A stretch of 64,000 nucleotides of DNA from Rattus norvegicus (Eukaryota > Chordata > Mammalia > Rodentia > Muridae), in assembly GCF_036323735.1 (NCBI RefSeq), contig NC_086026.1:73571039-73635038 (forward strand), read 5' to 3'. Position 1 is the stretch's first letter, and every line of letters starts with the position of its first letter. The position numbers and the translations under genes were made by a program. The notes beneath the pieces were generated by a model, which was given only the letters and a program-made list of their open reading frames with translations, did not search any database and had not been told where the DNA came from. Shown in pieces: positions 22,923 to 36,993 of this stretch.

Positions 22923-23617
22923 TTTCTCTCTCCTATCCAAGTCACAATAGGTTTTGAAATGCTTTCAACTTCTACCCTCTTGTACCCTCTCAGCTCGACA
23001 GCAATGGGCACACAAACCTTGTCACTGACACATTACAGAGTCCAGGGTTCCTTTCTTACCATACACGCCATTTGGAGCAGTAGTACAGATTTTGGAAACA
23101 GAATATAAGAAAAGCCGAAGCAAGATGTATAGGGGTCACTTTCAATGAACATAGTAAGTGGGGTCCAGGAAGGACAGAAAGAGGTCAGCAAGGGAAATCC
23201 TTCCAACCCCGAGTCCCTGTTTTCTCATTTCTATGACTTTATAGTGACATTTGGCAGAGCAGGCCCATTCCATTGACATGGAAACTGAGGATTTACAATG
23301 AAGTTACAAAAATATAAAAGTAGCCTTCCCATCAAAGACACCTGTGGTGGGTTTAGGATGATGGCCCAGGGAATGAAGTGCTTGCCAAGCACGAGGACCT
23401 GTGGATCACTATAGTACACACTTATAATCTCAGTGCTTTGGAGGCAGACAGTAGGATCCCTGCGGCTCACTAACGAGCCATGCTAGCTAAATCAGAGAAC
23501 TCCGGGGTCCAATAAGAGACCTGGCCTGAAAAAAATGAAGCAGAGACCAATTGAGGAAGACATATAATTGTCAACTCCTCTACACCTACAGGCTTCAGAA
23601 ACCCATATGCACACGCC

Positions 23618-23656
23618 TGTATGTATGTATGTATGTATGTATGTATGTATGTATGT
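23618..23656. repeat. (GTAT)n microsatellite
   Basis: About ten GTAT units at the tail of a B4-type SINE (about 23,350-23,680). Confidence 0.96.
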
Positions 23657-24185
23657 ATACACACGCATACACGAACACGAACCCTCCTTAGTTATATTTC
23701 TACTGCTGTGATAAAACATTATGACCAAAATCAACTCTCAGGTCACACTCCCTCACTGAAGGAAGTCAGGAACTGAAGCAGAAGCCGTAGAGGACACCAC
23801 TTACTGACCTGCTCCCTGTGGTTTGCTCAGCCCGCTTTCTTATACCACTCAGGATCACCAGTCCAGGGGTGGCACCGTCCACAGTAAGCTGGGGCCTCCT
23901 ACTTCCATATCAAACCAGTTTCTTTGGGCATGAGATTCCTCTCTGAATTTTATCTCTAATAGACTGACAATCAGGGCCCAGGATTGTTAATGGGACACTG
24001 CTCTCCATGATGAGCAGGTTCAATCACAGGCACCCCACGCCCACCCCACCTTACTGTGACATTGCTTCCAAAAGGACCAAGAGCCAAGTCCTCCACTGCT
24101 CCAGCTAGTAACTGCCCTCTGCTCTCTAGGGGCTGCTCAGAAAACCTATTATGTCTCTCTCATGTCTCCCCCTGCCCCTTCATGG

Positions 24186-24325
24186 TCCTCCCCCCTCCCT
24201 CCCTCCCCCCTCCCTCCCCTCCCTCCCTCCCCCTCCCTCCTTCCCTCCCTCCCCCTCCCCCCTCCCTCCCTCCCTCCTCCCCTCCCTCCCCCTCCCTCCC
24301 CCCCCTCCCTCCCCCTCCCTCCCTT
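24186..24325. repeat. 140-bp pure pyrimidine CCCT tract
   Basis: There is no purine from 24,186 to 24,325; units are CCCT, CCCCCT and CCTT. On the Map2k1 pre-mRNA the tract reads GGGA/GGGGGA, with far more than four G-runs, so G-quadruplexes are possible. Confidence 0.97.
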
Positions 24326-27247
24326 GCATTCTGTGTTACTGGGCACTCCACTGCTTCCTGGACACACAATAAACTCCAGTGCCAAGACAAGCAGTAAAGC
24401 CCCTTTCCAATACAGGAACCACTTCTTACTTCAGTTCCTGACCTGCACCTAGACCTGTCCTAGAAAACCTATTTTCTGTATGAAAGACTCAGTGTTTCCA
24501 GGCTCCATATGCCAGTCTTACTCTACCTAGAAAGACTTTCCAGGCCACAACCACAAGTACAATTTTGATTTTTACTTCAAAGCTACCTCAAATACCTCCC
24601 TCTTAATGACTCTTCCCAAGGAGGAAAGCTCTCCCTCTTCCAGTATCTGGTCCTGTCTAGATATGCAGCCATAGCCATCCTTATGGGATTACCCACGGGA
24701 TAGTTCCAGAGAGAATAAGACTCACATTTCTAACCATGAATCACACCACTGAACTTCAGCTAAAACCAGTCAGTCTCCCTCCATCTGCAAGGCAGAGCAG
24801 TCTAGAGAGAGGCAAGAGGAGGTCCCTCTCCCTGTACTCCAATGTCCCCTTGAAGCTCTTACCATAGAACTGAGACAAGGAGGAAGGGCAGCAAGGAGCA
24901 GAGACATGCCTCTGCACACAAAGGCAGAGGGTATTCTCAAACAGATGCCTGGAAGCATTCTTATGCCAGGTGGCTGGGGGAGGCAGAGGCCACATTGACT
25001 TTCTGTCAGAAAAACCCTGGTAGGCAGAACAGTGCTTGACAAGGGACAAAAGTTATCTAGAAATACATTATACAAGAGCTTACTAAAAGCAGCTTATAAA
25101 ATAAGACAAACCAGACCTGAGCCACTATAGATCCGGCTTATGGGTGGATGACAGTCTCAAGTGAAGAGTTTAGAGGCTGAAATCCTGGCTTTTGCTAACA
25201 ACTTTCTTTTGGAAGCTCTTGCTGGCACCCCTGTGATGTTCTGGAGAGTCTTGGCACTCAGGGGACTAGGAACTGAAACGAAGGCTCTGAAAACCCCACT
25301 TCCACATACCTCTAGCCTAGACTTCGGGAGCTCTGTTAGAGTGCATGTCGATAGGACAGCAGTCAAAGGATGCACCAGCACTGCTTACACTTAGCTCTGT
25401 GTCCCCCTTAAAAACTTACGCTGGAGTGTGGCAGTGCATACCTTTAGTCTTGGCACTTGGTGGGCAGAGACAGGCAAATCTCTGTGAATTTTAAGTCAAA
25501 GATTTCCAGGCCAGCCAGAGCTACACAGTGAGATCCTCTCTCACAAAAACAAGAACAAAAAACCAACAAGTCAAAACCTCCTGCTTGCTTTCTTGGGCCA
25601 GACTGTAGATGTACAATACTGGGCACATAAAGACCAGACAAGTCACATGCTGTTCTACCTGGTAGATGGAGAAGAAAGCATTAAAGCATGGACTGAAATT
25701 CTTCAGGCCAGGGAGATGGCTCAGCAGGCAAAGGTGCTGTAAGTGTAACAAGCAGGGCTAATAATGTGAGTTCTCCAGGAACCACATGGTAGAAGGAAAG
25801 GACTGGCCTGCAAGTTGTCCTCTGACTTTCTGTGCATGCTGTGATACCATGGCATATGTATGAATACACACATAAACAATTTAAACTTTTAAAAAAGAAA
25901 GTAAAGCATCTGTTGTGTTTATTATTCTTTATCAGCAAGCGGCGCCAAAGCAGAATTAAGTTACAATCTGAGAGGTGTGTACCCTGCACAGATCTAAGTC
26001 ATGCAGTGCTTCCTCAAGGTCCTGATGAAACAAGGCCTTGCTAAGCAGTGATAGTGGGTTCAAAGATGGCTGGTAGTTAGTACAAGTCACTCTTTCACCT
26101 CCATCCTTGCAATTCCTATGAGCCATTCGCTCAGATTGGAAAAATGGGCCTGACACAAACAATGGAGAGACTACTTCAAAGTGTGATCAGATAGGAGTTC
26201 TTTCCAGAGCTCAAGGATCAAGAAAATTATCTCCTCTCCCATCTATACCATCTATGCCACCTATTTAGAATGTAAAGCTGTCATATTTCAAGAACTCACA
26301 GAAACAAGCTGAAAGCCAACTTTTATGCTTACATTCTCCAAGGCAATTCTCCCTTCTTTTAACTTGGGTCAGGAAGCCCTCCCCCCATTAACTTATTATA
26401 TTTACTTTACACTCAAATTGACTGCAGTTTCCCTTCCCTCTTCTCCTCCCAGGCCCACTTCTCTTTCCTCTCATACCATAATCCCCAATCTCCTTTTCTC
26501 TTCAGAGAAGGGGAGGTTGCCTATGGATATCAACCCACTTCAGTACCACAACAGGAAATCTTTTAGTAAAGACCCAGAGAGTAAATATTTCAGGGTGAGT
26601 CGTCATTTCTTTCACAAGAGACTGTTTGAAAATACCAATGCAGCCACGAAGCATTCACAGAGAACACTCAAGCAGGTGGGTGTGGCCGAGTTCTAACAGG
26701 ACTTTACTTATAGACATTGATTGAGCTTACTGTTTTTTGAGGCAGAGTCTCTCTAGTAGCCCTAGCTGTTCTGAACTTGCTATATAGACTAGGCTGGCCT
26801 TGAAATCATGGAGATCTACCTGCCCCTCCCCAGGACTTGGATTAAAGGAATGTGCCACCATGCCTGGCCAGGGATGTTAAAATTTTAATTGCATGCCAAC
26901 TGTCACACATGACCAAGTTTAGAAAATCATCCTTAGCTTTTAGACCTTACAAATCTAAAGAGAGCAGGCACAATGTGGCTTACAAGCTATCTGCTCACTT
27001 CTGCTAAAGGACCTCATTATTATTTTAACCCTCTGTTAGGAATTGTTGGGGTTTTTTTTGCATGATTGTTTGTATTTTTGACTCAAGGCTTAGTCATTTT
27101 GTCACAGAAAGCCTTTTACTTCCTTTTGTCCCAAACACTGGGAATTGAACAGCCTTACACATGCTAAGAACATGCTCTTGCACTGTGCCCCATCCTACAT
27201 CTCATTTGCTTGCTTTCAACATCCATTTCTTTTCTTCAACACTTATT

Positions 27248-27351
27248 CTTTTTTTTTTTCTTTTTTTTCTTTTTTTCGGAGCTGGGGACCGAACCCAGGG
27301 CCTTGCGCTTGCTAGGCAAGCACTCTACCACTGAGCTAAATCCCCAACCCC
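27248..27351 (-). mobile_element. ID SINE, antisense, with 15-bp target duplication
   Basis: A complete ID with T-rich tail and GGAGCTGGGGACCGAACCCA, ending CCCCAACCCC. TCTTCAACACTTATT flanks it perfectly at 27,233-27,247 and 27,352-27,366, so the insertion is recent. Confidence 0.97.
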
Positions 27352-27759
27352 TCTTCAACACTTATTAACAAATTCCCTCATTACTACAATCTTCTCCTCC
27401 TGAAATACCAAATAGTTTTGCTTGGGTATCAATCTATGTGACCAATAGTGAGCATGCAATCTAGGGTGGCCAAGCACAGCACTTTAATGCCCTGGCACAA
27501 ACACTGGTCCAGGTGAGAGCAGAAGCCTCAGCAGACCTAATTAAAAGCCCATCAAAGGGCCAAGCACTGGTGTGGACAGGGCAGAGTAGGTGAAGCTTTG
27601 CCTGGGATTGAGTATATCCAGAACCTGCTGTGTAAGTGGTTGGTAAGGTCCAAACTGCCCTCACTAAAGAGACTCTGCCTGAAAAGAAAGCCTTACAAAA
27701 AGAGGAGTTTCAGGGCAGCCAGGGCTGCACAGAGAAACCCTGTCTCAAAAAACAAACAA

Positions 27760-27923
27760 GGCTAGAGAGATGGCTCAGTGGTTAAGATCACCGACTACTC
27801 GTCCAGAGGTCCTGAGTTCAATTCCCAGCAACCACAGGGTGGCTCACAGTCATTTGTAATGCGTTCTGATGCTATTTTCTGGTGTGTCTGAAGACAGCTA
27901 TGCGGGTACCCACATACATAAAA

Positions 27924-27955
<32 letters not shown>
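27760..27955 (+). mobile_element. B2 SINE with (AAAT)n tail
   Basis: GGCTAGAGAGATGGCTCAGT head, GAGTTCAATTCCCAGCAACC, TGGTGTGTCTGAAGACAGCT and a tail turned into (AAAT)n at 27,928-27,955. A 5'-truncated B1 (about 27,708-27,757) directly precedes it. Confidence 0.92.
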
Positions 27956-28362
27956 CCCATTCTTTTAAAACAAATGAAACAAAGAATCCATCAGTAAGTG
28001 TACATGATGTGCAGGCCTTTAATCCCAGCATTTAGGAGGCAGATCTGAGTTCTCGGGTCAAGCTGGTCTACAGTTAGTTCCAGGTTAGCCAGGGTTACGT
28101 AATAAGACCCTTGTCTCACAAAAAAGGACGAGTTAGTAATATAATGCTTTATACAGGATCATTCTATATAGCTCTGGCTGCCTCAAATACACAGAGATAT
28201 ACCTGCCTCACCTCCCAAGTGCTAGAACAAAGGCATGCACTCCTATGCCCAGTCTAATAAAGGGCTTTCATTCCAAAACAAAACTAAACACATTTTTAAA
28301 AGCATAAAAACCTTCAGATTTCAGCTGTATTCAGAATGAAACATCTGGCAATCCTTTCTCAC

Positions 28363-28414
28363 CTCTGTGCATAATCTTGTGCTTCTCTCGTAGATATGTC
28401 AGGCCTTTTATCAC
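28363..28414 (-). CDS. Map2k1: Map2k1 exon 5
   Basis: A 52-base exon encoding VIKGLTYLREKHKIMHR (residues 173-189) and the first base of Asp190, so the HRD catalytic motif is split by the exon 5/6 junction. Acceptor CTCCAG, donor GTGAGA. Confidence 0.97.
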
Positions 28415-29767
<1,353 letters not shown>

Positions 29768-30331
29768 CTAAGAACAAGAACATCAAACCAGAGAGTGACG
29801 ATTCTATCATCTCAACTATTAAAATCCAAAAGAAAGTAAGTCTGCATGCGACACATCTGCTTAACAAACTATTATCCTTCAGTTTCATCCACGTGGGCTT
29901 TAAACGACCAAACAAAATCCTGTGAGCTTCTTTAAACAAATGACTTCTCTAGAGTAGTCGTGAAAAGAGCCTTGCTTTACTGACAGCGTAAGATAGTGTC
30001 CGCTGTGCAGGCTCTATAGTCAACCTAACGAAAGCTTAAATACTAGTTCTGCCCCTTACTATCTAGCGGACTCTAAACAGGTTCAGCAACTTGCAAAATG
30101 CTGTGAATAATTAATTATAAGGGTACTACTACAATCATGGGCTGTTAAGGAGTAAACAAACTAATATACATGAAGCACTCAGGACATTTAAAATATAGTA
30201 AAAACTTGATACAGTAGTTAGCTATTTGGGGCCAGCACCATGGCCCAGTGGGTAAAAGTGCTGGTCACACAAACCTGACAACCTGAGTTCAGTGCCCAGA
30301 ATTCACAAAAGCTGCCATTTGTCCTCCACGT

Positions 30332-30381
<50 letters not shown>

Positions 30382-32786
30382 TTATAATTTAAATGGGGTC
30401 ATGGGAGAGATGGCTCAACATTTCAAAGCTCTTGTTCCCACGTGGCAGCTCACAGTCATCTGAATCCAATGTCATCTTCTTCTGGCCTCTGAGGGCACCA
30501 GGTGCGGCTGTGATGCACGCATTTGCATCCAGGTAAAGTGAAAATGAGTAAGTGTCCTCCAAGCCCAAAAGAGAGCACTTGGTCTCTTGAAAATGGAGAT
30601 AGCAATGGCCTAAGCCACCATTTGAGTACTGGGAACCAAACCTGGGTCCTCTGCAAGAGCAGCAAATGCTCTAAATGGTTGAACCACACACATCTCCAGC
30701 TACCACTGTTGGTTGCTTTAGCACTATCATTTCAGTTGACTGACATCTGGTATTCCCCTAACAAATCAATCAACAAAAATCAATAGAGAAATGTCACAGG
30801 AGGCAATCATTCATTCTACAAATCCTACAAAATGTCATAGTCTATGGTAAATAAAAAGGGGTAAAGATATAAAAAGAGCTAGCTTCTATCTTAAAATTTT
30901 TAACTAATAAATCCAGAACTGTGTAAGACAAAAACTAGACACACTGAAAAAGGGAGAAGTCAGTTCTTACTCAGAAGACAATGTTTTCACTGAAATCATA
31001 CTCAAGAGTCGGGTTTCTATACCAAGCAAAGGAAGGAGCAAGGAAAGAAATGCACAGAGTATTTCAGCAAAGACACTAAACAGCTTCACACTACTGGGAT
31101 ACTGTGCAATCACAGGGACAGACGTGGCTAGAAATGGCCAGTTGTGGTCAAGGCCAGACTTCTCAGTGAGTAAGAGTGTGGGGTATGCAAATATGAGGAC
31201 CCGAGTTCAAATCCCCAGCGTGCATATAAAAAGCCAGGCATGGCCATGTGCACATTGTAACCCCACACTGTTCAGAGCAGAGACAGGAGGACCATTGGGG
31301 CTTGCTGGCTACCAGCCTAGCTCCTGATTCACAGCGCGCACACACTCACACACACACACTCAACAGAACTTCACTATGGCAGAGGCTCCAGCCAGTGGAA
31401 GCACCGAGTTAGAGGGAGAATACCCTTTACATATACACTTACTTTCCAAGAACCTTCAGGCTGTGACCATGCTGAGCTCATGCCACCAAACTGGTCCTGT
31501 GATTTGGCTACCTTCAGTGCCACAGGCCCCTTTGGGCTAAATCAGGACAATACCTTACCCCAGGAACCCAACCCCAAGTCAGCAGGCTCCTACAAAAGCC
31601 ATGCACCTCTCAATTTCCTTCGCCAACCAGAAAAACACAGAAAACTGACAAGCTACTTCTAATTTGCCTCTAACTGATTATGGCTTCAGCTCCTTAGTTT
31701 TGAATGGCTTCACCTAGTTAAAAAGGGACCATACAAAACAAGGTAACAAAGCTGCTCTGTGAAACTTGGTTCAAATAGGGTAGAAAGCTAACCAGGTGGT
31801 TCTCCTGTTTCTTCCTCCATTTAGGCAATAAATAGAACTACCTTTCAAATGACATTAACAGAGAGCAACCCAGCTAACAACACACGACCTTCCCACAGGG
31901 TTGGTACGGAAGGTATTTTTATTTTACCATGGCTTCATGAAGACATGGAGGGCTAATCAGACTCCTTTAGAAATGGCCAGCAGTGGTCCAGTTCCTATCT
32001 AGAAAACTGACACTTGATACAGGCAGAAGTGAAGCAATCTGCTCCTGGTGTTATAAGATGAGAACATCAGCTGAGAGAGAGGAAGGGAAGGAGGGGAAAA
32101 GAGACAGAGAAGAGACAGAGATGGAGAGCGCGAGCACTCTGAGTGTACAGTGCATACTCCCCTAGTTAAAAAATAAAGAAAAGCTATTAAAAAGAAGTCA
32201 CAATGATCCCTTCCCTTTCCCCTCCAGTGACAAGCCTAGAGGGAGAACAATGAGCTCACAGGATACCAGGAGCACCAGCTAATCAGGATACCCAGCCCCC
32301 TGCAACCAGCCCTGCAGCACTCTAACTCTGCCTCACTGTTGCCAAGAACTTGCGATCACTGACTACCACTTCTGACAGGCTGCTTATTTTAGAAGCCAAT
32401 TATTAACTAAGTCAATGGTACTTTGTGACGGTTTTCTATAGAAGAGACAAATGCTTTATGAAAATAATAGCTCAAAGCTTTTACTCCTGCCTCAAAACCA
32501 CCACCCAACTCCCTTCCTTCTCCCAGGTTGCTCAGATACCAACTGAACAGAACCCTCCCCTCTGCAGACAAAAGCATTCTGTTCTGGTGAGGGAGCAACC
32601 TTTTTCCTTGGCTCTCAAAATTCAAACTTATTTCTAGGGGAGTAGAATCCCTGGCTGAGTGCTTCGCAAAATGGGCAGTGCATGCTGATAATACAAGCTA
32701 ATTTTAAAATGTATCTGAAAAACAGAGCAGCAGAGAGATGGACAGTGGTGATGAAGCAAACGTGGTAAGACGCTAGCTGCAGAGCT

Positions 32787-32852
32787 GAGGTAATGGTTAC
32801 TGTACAGTGAGGTAATGGTTACTGTACAGTGAGGTAATGGTTACTGTACAGT
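32787..32852. repeat. Three exact 22-bp tandem repeats
   Basis: GAGGTAATGGTTACTGTACA plus GT is repeated three times without a mismatch. It lies 3 bp before the 15-bp target duplication of an ID element. Confidence 0.98.
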
Positions 32853-32869
32853 GTAAAATCCCTTCAAGC

Positions 32870-32962
32870 GGGGTAGGGGATTTAGCTCAGTGGTAGAGCG
32901 CTTGCCTAGGAAGCGCAAGGCCCTGGGTTCGGTCCCCAGCTCTGAAAAAAAGAAAAGAAAAA
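32870..32962 (+). mobile_element. ID SINE with 15-bp target duplication
   Basis: GGGGTAGGGGATTTAGCTCA head, complete body with A and B boxes, and an A/G tail. AAAATCCCTTCAAGC is at 32,855-32,869 and 32,963-32,977. Confidence 0.96.
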
Positions 32963-33852
32963 AAAATCCCTTCAAGCTTTCTATATACTTGGAATCTAAT
33001 CACCTGCTGGAATTGCATGTTAATGACATAGAATGTCAAACAGATTGTGGCAGTGGGGACGAATCAAACCCTTTAGAAGTTGGGATATAACCACAGAGCA
33101 GAGTTCTTCACATGATTACACACATGTGTCAAGTGGCAGGCAGTTTTTGCAGGAAGGGGCTCTGATATAGGAGGGCCTGTCAGAGACCAAGGAAGGATTC
33201 CTGAGGGTCCAGGGCTGGGAAAGAAGACCTCTTGTGGATCTTATGGCTGCATGGACTTCCAGCAACAGCTACTTGCTACAGAGTCCTGTCTAGCCCCTCC
33301 GGACACTCTGAGTTCTTCTCTAGTATAAAAACACTGGTCCAGTGCTGGGGGTACCCAGCTCAGTGGTACTCAGTATAGGCAAAATACTAAGTTACAAAGA
33401 GAAAAAAACTAAGAAAATAAAATGAAAAAAGGAAAAGATACTGTTCTTTATTAGAGCAACTGAAGTGAAGGCCTTGTTGCTGCTTCCAAGGCTTAGCTCG
33501 CTCCCTCCAAACCCCAGTACTGACCAAGGCCCTTTAGGCCCATTATCAATGTCTGAGGCCCAACCTTAGCCCCTGAGGCAAGTCTCCAGGAGTGCAGCCC
33601 CACAGACCCACACACAACCTCTTGGCTCCCATATTATGGGTAGACATTTGGGTACATGGAACTAGCAGGTAACTAGGGACAGAACTTGTGATGATGCTTC
33701 AGCAGAGTGGGCTTGAGATGGCATACATGGTGCTCAGCAGCTCTGACAGCTAAACTGATCATGTAGAGCACAGCATCAGCCTGGGCAGAGCTCTATCATC
33801 CCAGTTCTCAGGGCAATTCATGTGACACCTTGCACATAATAAGCACTAAAAG

Positions 33853-33967
33853 GGGGTTGGGGATTTAGCTCAGTGGTAGAGCGCTTGCCTAGCAAGTGCA
33901 AGGCCCTGGGTTCGGTCCCCAGCTCCGAAAAAAAGAAAAAGAAGAAGGAAAAAAAAAAAAAAAAAAG
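33853..33967 (+). mobile_element. ID SINE with 12-bp target duplication
   Basis: A complete ID body and a long A/G tail (AAAAAGAAGAAGGAAAAAAA). AAGCACTAAAAG flanks it at 33,841-33,852 and 33,968-33,979. Confidence 0.96.
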
Positions 33968-36091
33968 AAGCACTAAAAGTGTTTATGAAGCTGGACCCAT
34001 GTTGATTAACTAATATAAATCGTGAGTGGCTACAAGTGCCCCAAACCATGGAAACGATGTAAGCTCAGAGAAGGGCCCTAGAGAACTCATGCAGTCATTT
34101 CTCTGTTGAGTAGCAGAATTCCACAAGTATAGCACCTGCACAAAGAGGGGAGAGTATGAAACCAAAGGAAGCAGACCTGTTTAGATTATGGCAACCATTG
34201 GCTATATGATTTATGCCAATTATGAAATCTCCCAGGACTTAATTATCTCAACCTGACAGCTGAGAGGCTGACAATCCATCTCATGAGATGAGGTGACACG
34301 ATTAGTAGTTTACATAATGTGAAAAGGACTTGGCAAATGGTAATAGAGTTGAAAATTAGTTGTTATCATAACTGGTTATGCTGCCACCTTCTATTACTTT
34401 AGCAAGACCTAAGTGGACAGAAGGCTAGTCTGGCCTTCCTGTTTCTGGCTTATCAGCACTGACTCAACTTCTCTTCTTCCCTTTCTAGTTGCATCAAAAC
34501 TCCTTTTGAACTAGAACTAAGAAGGGGAGAAAAACACCAACAAAGAGTACAAGAAACCCAAAGGCCCAAAGGTGTCAGGCACAGTGGCACACATCCCAGT
34601 AAGCAATAGGCAGAGGCAGGAAAAACATAAGTTCAAAGCCAGCCTGGTTTACATGGTAAGTTACAAGCCACCCAAGGCTACACAGAGACCTGGGCAGGAG
34701 AGGGGTGGAAAAGTAGGATAATAGTCCTGCCAAGCTTGGGGCATGGCCTTTAATCCCAGCAATTAGAAGGCAGAGTCAGGTAGATCTCTGAATTAAAGGC
34801 CAGTCTTGTTTACATAACTTCCAAGCCAGTGAGGACTGTGTAATGAGACCCTATCTAAAAAGTCCTAAGGGGCAGGAGCTAAGACTAAAATAGGAATTTG
34901 CACCTCAGGTCAGGGGCTGCAGCCAGCCCAGAAGATTTCCCGAGCTTCCCAGAGGCATGGCTGCACTTTTGTTGGAGTAAAAAGGAACAAGAGCCTTCTT
35001 ATAACCTTTAGACATGCAGAAATTGGTTCCAGGAACCAAGCTCTAAATGGTACCATGACTGATGACTGTAACAGTACATATGGCCCTTTCTGATCATTAA
35101 AAACAAATAAATATTCAAAAGGATGGTGTGTGTGTTAGGGTGAGGGGCAGGGATGACCAGCATAGACTCCTTAGGTGGAGGAGGGGGTACCCATTCAGAC
35201 CAGGCACCATTCATAAAGTCAGTCAAGGTCTAGAGGTCAAAGGAAATGGGAACAGGAGACACAGCCATTGTGGCAGGCTGAAAGCACAAGAGGCATCAAG
35301 TTTGTTGACTCCCTGACTCTGAACTGCCAGTCTCATGGGAATAAGGCAGAAACTAGCACTTGTAGAACTCATACTCTGAATTGAAGGGCACACTGGCAGA
35401 CATTCTAACCTGCACAACAACAGAACAGATAGAATCATGGCCCAAATGAGGAAACTGAGAATCAAAGAGATCAGGGAGTCTACTCAAGGTCACAATAAAA
35501 TAGTGCAATTACTAGTTTTATGTCAGGTTGACACAAGCTAGAGTCATTTTCGAAGAGGGAACATTAATTAGAAAATACCTCCATCAGATTGGCCTGTGTG
35601 TACCAGGGTATCAGGAATATTCTGAACTTTCAAGACAGTGGTGGAACTGGGAGATAGCTCAGGAGTGAAGCATTTACCTACTATACACAAGGTCCTGGAT
35701 TCAATCCCCAGCACAGTAAAGAGGCAGATGGGGGTGGGGAGGACTTACAGGGACACAACATAGTTGCACACATAACAATATCTTCACTTATATTTATATA
35801 AGGAAAAAGATCTAAATAAACAACTGATTCCCAAAGCTCCTACGCCATTCTATCAGCTACAAAGCTAGCAATCCTAAGCTTAAAGGATAGAAAGGCCCGG
35901 CCCCTTATCTCTATGCAGTGGATTCAATCAAACACAGGCACTGGACTAAACAGGACTTTGCATGCTAAGTGCAAAGTAAGAGATCAAGTTCCTTTGTACA
36001 TTAATTTCCTAACTATGTAAGATGACAATTGGGTTGTGGGGCTAGTGAGATGGCTTAGTGAGTAAAGGTGGTGGCCTTAAAACTTCACAAC

Positions 36092-36194
36092 AGGGGTTGG
36101 GGATTTAGCTCAGTGGTAGAGCGCTTAAGCGCAAGGCCCTGGGTTCAATCCCCAGCTCCGAAAAAAAGAATCAAAAAAAACAAAAAAACAAAAA
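36092..36194 (+). mobile_element. ID SINE, first of two at one target
   Basis: The ID body lacks the GCCTAGCA loop (reads GCGCTTAAGCGCAAGG) and carries TTCAATCCC in the B box. The A tail is broken by C and T. It is flanked by AAAACTTCACAAC at 36,079-36,091 and 36,195-36,207. Confidence 0.95.
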
Positions 36195-36207
36195 AAAACT
36201 TCACAAC

Positions 36208-36306
36208 AGGGTTGGGGATTTAGCTCAGTGGTAGAGCGCTTAGGCAAGCGCAAGGCCCTGGGTTCGGTCCCCAGCTCCGAAAAAAAAAAAAAGAAAAAAA
36301 CAAAAC
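36208..36306 (+). mobile_element. ID SINE, second at the same target
   Basis: An ID body with a different centre (GCGCTTAGGCAAGCGCAAGG) and a canonical B box. It is flanked by AAAACTTCACAAC at 36,195-36,207 and 36,307-36,319. The two bodies differ, so this is not a simple tandem duplication. Confidence 0.95.
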
Positions 36307-36659
36307 AAAACTTCACAACCTGAGTTCGATTCCTAGGACCAAATGGTAGAGAAAAAAACCAACTCCCACAAGTAAACCTCCATATGCATATGCATTCCAT
36401 GTGTGCATGCACACATGTACACACTAAATAAATGTAATGTCTTGTTAAAGAAGACTATGAGAATGTAATAAAATATTAATTTGTTTAGCATGATACTTGA
36501 TATACTATATGCCCAATGCGTATGAATATTTTTATGTTGTTGTTATGATCACCACAGCTGGGAAGAAAAGGAAGGGCCTGCAGACTAGCTCCCACACATG
36601 TAACTGGCCCATAAACACCACTCACTGACTTGTTCCTACCGTTTACTAGTGTATGGCAG

Positions 36660-36660
<1 letters not shown>

Positions 36661-36718
<58 letters not shown>
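36661..36718. repeat. (GT)n microsatellite
   Basis: A perfect dinucleotide run of about 58 bp. G-rich sequence follows (GTGGGGTGGGGATGGGGGTG). Confidence 0.98.
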
Positions 36719-36720
<2 letters not shown>

Positions 36721-36929
36721 GTGGGGTGGGGATGGGGGTGTGTGGAAGGGGGGGTACTCTTTTCCGCCCCCAAAAAAACCCTAAGGCTACCCTTAAAGTA
36801 TATTATAAACCTTCTGAAGGCAGAGACACAGAGTGGACTTAAACAGTATTAATCAGATTTGAACCCCATCAAAATCTTATGGCCATCAAAATAGGAGAAA
36901 ACTAGGAAATATACTCGAGAAAAGCCCAC

Positions 36930-36993
36930 GGAGAATCCCTGGTATCTAACACCTCTCTCTGGGAGAATCCCTGGTATCTAGCACCTCTCTCTC
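36930..36993. repeat. Two near-identical 32-bp tandem copies
   Basis: GGAGAATCCCTGGTATCTA followed by (A/G)CACCTCTCTCT occurs twice in a row with one substitution. It lies about 200 bp downstream, in transcript sense, of exon 3. Confidence 0.95.

Noticed and set aside
24056..24397. Proline/serine-rich open frames on both strands
   Set aside because: They arise from the CCCT pyrimidine tract.
32787..32852. CRISPR-like repeat array
   Set aside because: The 22-bp units are directly adjacent with no spacers, in a mammalian intron.
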